A DNA stretch of 64,000 nt from JBJXGV01 sp046160485 (GTDB taxonomy: Bacteria > Orphanbacterota > Orphanbacteria > JBJXGV01), in NCBI GenBank assembly GCA_046160485.1, contig JBJXGV010000002.1, positions 62,001-126,000 on the forward strand. The letters run 5' to 3'. The translations under genes were made by a program, and so were the position numbers. A model generated the notes under the pieces. It was not told the origin of the DNA. It ran no database searches and saw only the letters and a list, made by a program, of their open reading frames with translations. Position 1 is the stretch's first letter. Every line of letters begins with the position of its first letter. Below are positions 58,476 through 64,000 of this stretch, one piece after another.

Positions 58476-59774
58476 CTAGCCCGTCGTCGGCACGGCGCTC
58501 GGCGCGATGACGAACGTGAGTGCGGCGTGCGCAGCGCGTAGCGCGGCCTCGACGAACTCCGGCGTCTCGCCGCGCGCGAAAACGAACCCCAAATAGCTCG
58601 CGCCTTCGGGCAGCGGCACGACCGTCTGTCCTGGTTTTACGCTGATCGTCACGCTCTCGATTCCCGCGATCGCTTCGGCGGCTGCAACGCCGCGTACGTC
58701 TTTCAGGATTCCCGCGCGCGGTATCGGCAGCATCATCACGCCCGACGCGCCGTGTTCGCGCTCGAGTGAATCGACACCGAGGCCGAGCGCGGAACGAAGG
58801 ATGATTTCCTCGAGCGATGCGCCGACGCCGAAGCGGAGCGCGCGCGAGCAGAGGCCGCCGATCGAGCGCGCCGCGATTTCGATCACGGTGGCGCTCGCGC
58901 CGCTCACGCGCAGCTCGGCGTGGATCGGCCCGGTCACGATGCCGAGCGCGCGCGCGGCGGCGGCCGTCTCCTCGGCGATCGCGCGCTGCGCCTCGGCCGG
59001 CAGCCGCGACGGCGTGACGTAGATCGTCTCCTCGAAGAACGGGCCATCGAGCGGATCGGGCTTGTCGAAGATCGCGAGGATGTTGACGACGCCCGCGTCG
59101 ACGATCCCCTCGACGGCGACCTCGCAGCCCGGCACAAACTCTTCCGCGATGAGCCACTCGTTTTCGGGATCGCGCATCTTGCGGATTTCGGCGGTGCGAA
59201 GGAGCGTCGCGATGCGAGTGAAGGCGCGCACGAATGTGAGCCGGTCGTCGGCGCGGATTACGCCGCGGCTCGCCGAGAGGCGAAGCGGTTTGACGACGCA
59301 CGGGAAGCCGACAGAACTTGCGACGGTGACGGCGGCACGCTCGGGCGTTTCATCGAGCGCGACGATCGTGTGCCGCGGCGAACGCACGCCGCCGCGCGCG
59401 AGCGCCTCGCGCAGCAGGCGCTTGTTGCTTGCCGCGAGCGCGGCGCTCACGGGATTGCACGCGAGGCCGAGTTCGCGCGCGGCCATCGCCGCGACAACCG
59501 CCATCCGATCGCCGCCCGGGATGATCGCGTCGACCGGCTGCTTGCGCGTGAAGTCGACGATCGCGCGCGCCGCCTCCTCCGCCCGATCGAAGTCGACGAT
59601 CAAGAAACGCTCGTCGAACATCTCCGCGAGCACGTGGCATCGATCGGAGCCGACGATGAACCCGATGCCAAGCGCCCGCGCCGCCGCCGCGAAATCTTCG
59701 ACGCGATAGCTTTGCGTGTCGGCAAGAAGAAGGGCCGTCTTGCGACGACCCTTCCCGGAAGCATCATCTCTCAT
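58476..59774 (-). CDS. ATP-grasp ligase
   Basis: 432 residues. An N-terminal pre-ATP-grasp domain (ALLLADTQSYRVEDFAAAARALG) precedes an ATP-grasp fold: NKRLLREALARGGV, VGFPCVVKPLRLSASRGVI with the nucleotide-binding Lys, EWLIAEEFVPGCEVAVEGI and the Mg-binding IEIAARSIGG. The enzyme type is that of amino-acid or dipeptide ligases related to biotin carboxylase and BacD; the substrates cannot be told. It begins 22 bases after the M2 peptidase gene on the same strand, so a peptide-related pathway is possible. Confidence 0.85.
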   Translation of the reverse strand: MRDDASGKGRRKTALLLADTQSYRVEDFAAAARALGIGFIVGSDRCHVLAEMFDERFLIVDFDRAEEAARAIVDFTRKQPVDAIIPGGDRMAVVAAMAARELGLACNPVSAALAASNKRLLREALARGGVRSPRHTIVALDETPERAAVTVASSVGFPCVVKPLRLSASRGVIRADDRLTFVRAFTRIATLLRTAEIRKMRDPENEWLIAEEFVPGCEVAVEGIVDAGVVNILAIFDKPDPLDGPFFEETIYVTPSRLPAEAQRAIAEETAAAARALGIVTGPIHAELRVSGASATVIEIAARSIGGLCSRALRFGVGASLEEIILRSALGLGVDSLEREHGASGVMMLPIPRAGILKDVRGVAAAEAIAGIESVTISVKPGQTVVPLPEGASYLGFVFARGETPEFVEAALRAAHAALTFVIAPSAVPTTG

Positions 59775-59796
59775 GTTCTGCCCGTGAGACGCGCGC

Positions 59797-61659
59797 CTAC
59801 CAACCCTTCTTGCGTCCCTTGTTTTCTTTCTCGAGCCATTTCATGAGCGGCGCGTAGTAGTCCATCATCGCGCGCGTCGAGAGATCCTCGCCCGTCGCTT
59901 CGCGCAGCACGACCCGCCAGTCGCGCGTCGCGCCCTGCTCGAGAACGCCGCGCAGGAACGCGCCCGTCGCCTTGCTGCCGTAGTAGTTCGCGTGATGCGG
60001 GTCGGCCTTCAGAATCTTGCGCGAGATGTGATCGTGAAGCTGGTGCTTGAGCACCGTCGCGATCGCGTAGTCGTAGTACTGGCCGGCGTCGTCGACGATG
60101 TGCGTCTTGGTCGCGGCGTCGCAGAACTCTTCGCCGCGCGGCGACGGCGGCTCGACGCCCTGGAAGTCGCTCACGTACTTCCACCAGCGCGCGTTCCACT
60201 CGCTCGGAGGCAAGTTGTTCTCGTAGAGATCGCGCTCCCAGAAACTCATCACGCCGGCCGACCACGGAATGAAGACGACCGACGACGTGAGCGCTTCGTC
60301 GAGCAGCCACGCGATCTCGTCCGGCGCGTCGCCCGGCTTGAGGATGCCGACCTGCTCGAGGTACGGAACCTGCCGCGCCGCCAGATCGATCAGCTCGCCG
60401 ATTCCCTCGTGGAATCCGCGGTTCGCGCCCTCGCGCAGTAGCGGCGGCACCTCGGGCCGCGTATACGCAATGTAGTAGTAGATGTGTCCGAGTTCGTGAT
60501 GCGTCGTGCCGAACCAGCGCTCGTTCGGCTGCACGCTCATGAGCGAGCGCACGTCGTTGTTGAGGTCGACGTGCCACGCTGACGCGTGCGTGTTCTTCTT
60601 GCGCGTCGAGTCCTCGGGGACGGGATAGAGATCCGATTTCGTCCAGAACGATTCGGGAAGTTCCTCGAAGCCCATCGACGTGTAGAACGTCTCGGCCTTC
60701 TCGACGATCCACTCCGGCGTCTTGTCGGCGAAGAGATCGTCGAGGTTCACGGTTTCGACGAGGCTCGGCCACGCCTGGCTCCAGCGATTGCCGAGCCAGT
60801 GCGCGGGGATTTTCGCGGGCACCGGCTTGCCGTACTTCTTCGCGAGTTCGTACTTCGTCCACGTGTGCAGCTCGATGTAGAGCGGCCGCATCACGTCGGT
60901 GAAATCCTGAAGCTGCGCCATCATCTCGGGAGTCGTCATCCCGTAGTCGGCGACGTTGAGATCGAAGAACGAATTGAATCCCATCTCGCGCGCGACCTGA
61001 TTGCGGAGCTTCTGAAGCTCGATGAGCTGCGGCTTGAGCGCGGGGCCCGTCTCCTTCGACGCCTCCCATGCGCGCTGGCGTTCCGCGAGATCCTTCGAGT
61101 CTTGCAGTATGTCGTCGATGTCGTTCGCGGTGACGGGGCGCGCGCACGAATCGGCCGCGTGCTCCAAGCAGAATTGGAAACCGTCGAGCGTGCTCTTCGC
61201 GCGCGCTTCCGTTTCGACGCGCGCGGCGACGACGTCGGGCACCGTGCCGGGCGACTGCGCGGCGGCGAGCCAGATCTTCTCGAGCTGGCGGCGCGTGAGC
61301 GGATCGAGTTCGTGCGCCTTCGCGCGGTAGCGGCGCACGCGCTCGATGATGCCGGGGTCGCCGGCGAACGCCGAGAACGCCTTGTTCGCGGCGACGCGCC
61401 CGCCGTCGTGTTCCGGAGAGACATCGGTCGACGCATCCCACTCCGCCTCAGCGGAGATCGTGTAGAGCCGCTCGTAGAGTGACGTGTAGAGCGCGACGAA
61501 TTCGCGCGCTTCTTTCGCGACGGGCGTTTCCTGGGCGGCGGATGGCGCGGCGCACGCGAGCGTGACGGCGAGCGCGGCGGCAGCGCCGAGAACCGCGAGC
61601 GGCGCGGCAAACGCGAAGCGTCGGCCCGAGCAATGTTGACTGCGAGGTGATTGGTTCAT
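59797..61659 (-). CDS. M2-family metallopeptidase (ACE-like)
   Basis: 620 residues. Signal sequence in the first 42 (FAAPLAVLGAAAALAVTLACA; a lipobox-like TLAC may make it a lipoprotein). The zinc site is clear: HHELGH (HExxH, about 395-400) and the downstream Glu in FHEGIGELI, as in angiotensin-converting enzyme and bacterial peptidyl-dipeptidases, which remove C-terminal dipeptides. FWTKSDLYP and DDAGQYYDYAIATVLKHQ are further M2 signatures. Periplasmic or surface location is likely. It is followed at 22 bases by the ATP-grasp gene. Confidence 0.93.
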   Translation of the reverse strand: MNQSPRSQHCSGRRFAFAAPLAVLGAAAALAVTLACAAPSAAQETPVAKEAREFVALYTSLYERLYTISAEAEWDASTDVSPEHDGGRVAANKAFSAFAGDPGIIERVRRYRAKAHELDPLTRRQLEKIWLAAAQSPGTVPDVVAARVETEARAKSTLDGFQFCLEHAADSCARPVTANDIDDILQDSKDLAERQRAWEASKETGPALKPQLIELQKLRNQVAREMGFNSFFDLNVADYGMTTPEMMAQLQDFTDVMRPLYIELHTWTKYELAKKYGKPVPAKIPAHWLGNRWSQAWPSLVETVNLDDLFADKTPEWIVEKAETFYTSMGFEELPESFWTKSDLYPVPEDSTRKKNTHASAWHVDLNNDVRSLMSVQPNERWFGTTHHELGHIYYYIAYTRPEVPPLLREGANRGFHEGIGELIDLAARQVPYLEQVGILKPGDAPDEIAWLLDEALTSSVVFIPWSAGVMSFWERDLYENNLPPSEWNARWWKYVSDFQGVEPPSPRGEEFCDAATKTHIVDDAGQYYDYAIATVLKHQLHDHISRKILKADPHHANYYGSKATGAFLRGVLEQGATRDWRVVLREATGEDLSTRAMMDYYAPLMKWLEKENKGRKKGW

Positions 61660-61769
61660 GGGTTGGGAGACCTTTCGGGACGAGGTGAACGGTGACGTTG
61701 ATTGTCGAGCGGAGCCCGATCAGCGTAGCGCTCGGGTGCGCGCCGTGTCGAGCGCATTGTTGGTGTGCG

Positions 61770-63296
61770 CTACTCCGTCGAGGCGGGCGGACCCGACGAG
61801 CTTGTCGCTCGAGCGGCGCCGCCCACGCCGCTTTCAAGCACGACCGCGCGGTAGCCCTGCGCTTCGAGCGACGCGATCTCCGCCGCGGTGGGGACTCGCG
61901 CGTACGCGATGTGCGAGCCGTAGAACATCGCTTCGATCGGGCGCTCGCAGTTGAAGAAGACCGCGCGCGGATCGGGGTAGCGTGCGTCGAGCGCGCGCAG
62001 CTCATCGGCCCACACTCGCGTGCGCTCGCGCTTGGGCGAGAGGCGCAGGCGTTCGATCGCGTAGCGCGCCGGCAGGCCGAGCGCGAGCACTAGCAGTAGC
62101 GTCGCCGCGAGGCGCACGAATTTCGCGCGCGGCGGCGGCGCTGCGTTGCGCGCGGCAGCCGTCACGTGCGCGCAGAAAAGCGCAATGATGAGGAAGAGCG
62201 CCGACGATGAAATCGCGACGTAGCCGGGCATCTTCGTCGCCGAGATCGAGAACACGGCGTACGGCGTGAGGAACCAAACCAGCAGGAAGATCCAGCGGCG
62301 CCCGAGGCCGCGCGCCGCCCGCGCAATGAGAAACCACGCCACCGGGATGTAGATCGCCTCGCCGAAATCGCGTCCGATGCGCCGCAGGTACCACCACGCC
62401 GGTTGGCCGTGTCCGCCGAGCGGCTCGAGCACGTGCAGCAAGTTGTAGTGGCTCTCCCACGCGGCCTCGCGCGGGAATGCGCGCCAGATGTAGAGATTCC
62501 ACGGGAGCGCGACGGCGGCGGCGGCGCCGAGCACGATCGCAAGCGATGTGACGAAACGGCGCGCGCTGATCGTTCGCCACGCGAGGACGACCCACAGCGC
62601 CGGGATGATCATCGCGACCATCCACTTCGTGAGGATCGCCAGGCCGGTGCAGATACCGAGTGCGGCGAGCCACGCGATACCGCGCGCGCGCGTGTGTGCG
62701 GGTTCCGCGGCGCGCACGGCCGAGTACGCGCCGAGCGTAACGAAGAAGATCATCAGCGCATCGGGGTGGTCCGTGGCCGTACGGCCCGCGCCGAGTTCGA
62801 GCAAGAGCCCGTTGATCGCGTGCAGGCCCGCCGCGAGGAGCGCGACGCGTTCGTCGAAGAGCCGCTTCCCTAGGAAAAACGTGAGCGCGATCGCGAGCGT
62901 TCCGAAGAGGAGGCTCGGCAATCGCACCGCGAGTTCGTGGACGCCAAACGTCTTGATGCTGATTGCCATGAGCCACAACGTGAGCGGCGGCTTGTGTACC
63001 CAAACGTGATTCGAGAAGAAATCGCGGTAGTCGTAGTCGAGAAGCGCGGTCTTGTAGAGCGTGGGGCGCAGCGGCGAGTCGATCGTGTTTTTCGCGACGA
63101 GCGCGTGATAGCGCTCGTCCCATTCGTGAAGGAACTGATCGCCGCACGCGAAGAGGCGCAGGAGCGCCCCCGCGAGGAGAATGCAGATGAGAGCCGCGCG
63201 CGTGCGAGAGCCGCCGCCGCGTGCGAAGCGATACGCCGCCGCGAAGAGCGCGACGCAGACGACGACGATCGGGATTCCGAGGCTCTGCGGCAGCAA
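61770..63296 (-). CDS. GT39-type membrane glycosyltransferase
   Basis: 508 residues, about eleven helices. The GT-C signature is HEWDERYHALVAKN (about 57-70), with Asp-Glu in the first outer loop after the first membrane pair, followed by HKPPLTLWLMAI and LPSLLFGTLAIAL, typical of ArnT/PMT-like enzymes. The TTG start directly abuts the stop of the flippase gene upstream. A link to export of lipid-linked sugars by that flippase is likely. A second GT39 gene lies at 1784-3418 but is not closely similar. Confidence 0.85.
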   Translation of the reverse strand: MLPQSLGIPIVVVCVALFAAAYRFARGGGSRTRAALICILLAGALLRLFACGDQFLHEWDERYHALVAKNTIDSPLRPTLYKTALLDYDYRDFFSNHVWVHKPPLTLWLMAISIKTFGVHELAVRLPSLLFGTLAIALTFFLGKRLFDERVALLAAGLHAINGLLLELGAGRTATDHPDALMIFFVTLGAYSAVRAAEPAHTRARGIAWLAALGICTGLAILTKWMVAMIIPALWVVLAWRTISARRFVTSLAIVLGAAAAVALPWNLYIWRAFPREAAWESHYNLLHVLEPLGGHGQPAWWYLRRIGRDFGEAIYIPVAWFLIARAARGLGRRWIFLLVWFLTPYAVFSISATKMPGYVAISSSALFLIIALFCAHVTAAARNAAPPPRAKFVRLAATLLLVLALGLPARYAIERLRLSPKRERTRVWADELRALDARYPDPRAVFFNCERPIEAMFYGSHIAYARVPTAAEIASLEAQGYRAVVLESGVGGAARATSSSGPPASTE

Positions 63297-64000
63297 CTAG
63301 GCCTCTCGGCGCCGAAGCCCGCCGAAGTACACGAGCGCCGCCGCGTAGGCGGCGAGCGCGGCGATGGGCGCGGCAATCGTGGCGTAGGGGAGCGCAGCGG
63401 CGCGCGTTAGCGTCACGTGCACCGACAGGGCGGCCGCGCCCGCGCCCAGAGCCGGGAGGAGCGATGCGATCGCCTGTGACGCCGCCGCGCGCGTGTCGGC
63501 GAAGAGAAATCCTCCCGCGAGCCGAACGCCGTACGCGATGAGGAGCGCGATCGCTGCACCGGGCGCGCCTCGCGTCGGCACGAAAAAAAGCATCGCGGCG
63601 ATGTTGGCCGCCGTCGCCATGAGAATCAGTTGGAAATTGCGCCTCTCGAGACCGGACGCGATGAGGCGCGCGTTCATCACGGTGTCGGCGGCAACCAGGA
63701 TCGCCGCCGGGGCCATCACGCGGAGCACGGGCGCGCTCGCCGCGAACTCGGCGCCGAAGAGGAGCGCGATCAGCGGGTCCGCGTAGAGAACTTCGATCAC
63801 GGCGACCGGAACGAGAATCGCGGCGACGTAGCGAATGCTGTCGCGAAAGAGGACCTCGACGCGCGCGGGATCCCGCGCGTGGCTGCGTGCCATGAGCGGA
63901 AAAACCGACGTCATCGCGATCGCCGGCAGCAAGCTCGAGAGTTCGACGAGGCGCACGGAAGCCGTGTAGAGCCCGACGTCGAGCACACCGCGAAAATGCG
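63297..64000 (-). CDS. Polysaccharide flippase (MATE/Wzx-like), 5' end outside the window
   Basis: The C-terminal 234 codons of a polytopic protein of the oligosaccharide flippase superfamily (Wzx/MurJ-like). Helices are seen throughout, with LYTASVRLVELSSLLPAIA, TSVFPLMARSHARD and GAPGAAIALLIAYGVRLAGG, as in the last seven or so helices of the fold. The frame is open to the window edge (the codons before GTG 63986 read HFRG), so the start lies beyond 64000. The next gene downstream, GT39, starts immediately after its stop. Confidence 0.8.
   Translation of the reverse strand, partial: HFRGVLDVGLYTASVRLVELSSLLPAIAMTSVFPLMARSHARDPARVEVLFRDSIRYVAAILVPVAVIEVLYADPLIALLFGAEFAASAPVLRVMAPAAILVAADTVMNARLIASGLERRNFQLILMATAANIAAMLFFVPTRGAPGAAIALLIAYGVRLAGGFLFADTRAAASQAIASLLPALGAGAAALSVHVTLTRAAALPYATIAAPIAALAAYAAALVYFGGLRRREA

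Overview
The window is a GC-rich bacterial chromosome segment. Eight predicted secreted proteins end in an FlgD-like Ig domain of the type used as a C-terminal sorting domain, two of them with the linker signature PRPNPFNPST. With a Rax2-like propeller, kelch proteins and a Ser/Thr kinase-TPR protein, this points to the Fibrobacterota-Chlorobi-Bacteroidota side of the tree, most likely an uncultured high-GC lineage such as Candidatus Eisenbacteria. That placement is inference; the window has no rRNA or other marker gene.

Layout. 1-6977 is backbone: a phosphoesterase, YqeY, a GT39-cupin operon, tRNA-Gln with its terminator, a PQQ-type sugar dehydrogenase and a kelch protein. 6978-7052 is tRNA-Glu(CTC). 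From its 3' end to about 26856 lies a roughly 19.8 kb genomic island. It is bounded by an 18-base imperfect repeat (16/18) and carries a serine recombinase with a ribbon-helix-helix partner, secreted FlgD-tailed proteins, small membrane and unknown proteins, duplicated 100-residue genes flanking a 1159-residue kelch protein, mcrC, an mcrB remnant broken by an IS3 element, and an unknown 436-residue protein. From 26966 backbone resumes: an FHA/AAA+/Fis regulator divergent from a giant beta-solenoid protein, a kinase-TPR protein, a MacA-like adaptor with two MacB-like permeases, a sirtuin, a DUF3015-DUF4105-lipoprotein cluster, a second sugar dehydrogenase, a small alarmone hydrolase, a TerC protein, an SPFH-Arc pair, fumC, a SWIM-SNF2 helicase, a diguanylate cyclase, a radical SAM protein, YggX, a PrcB-like lipoprotein, an ATP-grasp enzyme, an M2 peptidase, a GT39 protein and a partial flippase.

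Main observations. (1) The radical SAM gene at 54923-56377 has an in-frame TGA that should be read as selenocysteine: the codons around it spell C-U-A-E-P, the tail of the CUAEP/CCAEP-tail radical SAM family, and a SECIS-like hairpin follows. (2) The island is inserted in tRNA-Glu. The recombinase frame runs into the antisense of the tRNA, and the opposite island end holds an in-frame, start-less 39-codon tail that would replace it after excision. (3) mcrB has lost its Walker A region next to the IS3 element, so the McrBC system is probably dead. (4) A transcription attenuator overlaps the start of the DUF4105 gene. (5) A sigma54-like promoter and two identical sites lie between the FHA/AAA+ regulator, which lacks GAFTGA, and the giant secreted protein. 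(6) A perfect palindrome overlaps the promoter of the SPFH-Arc operon.
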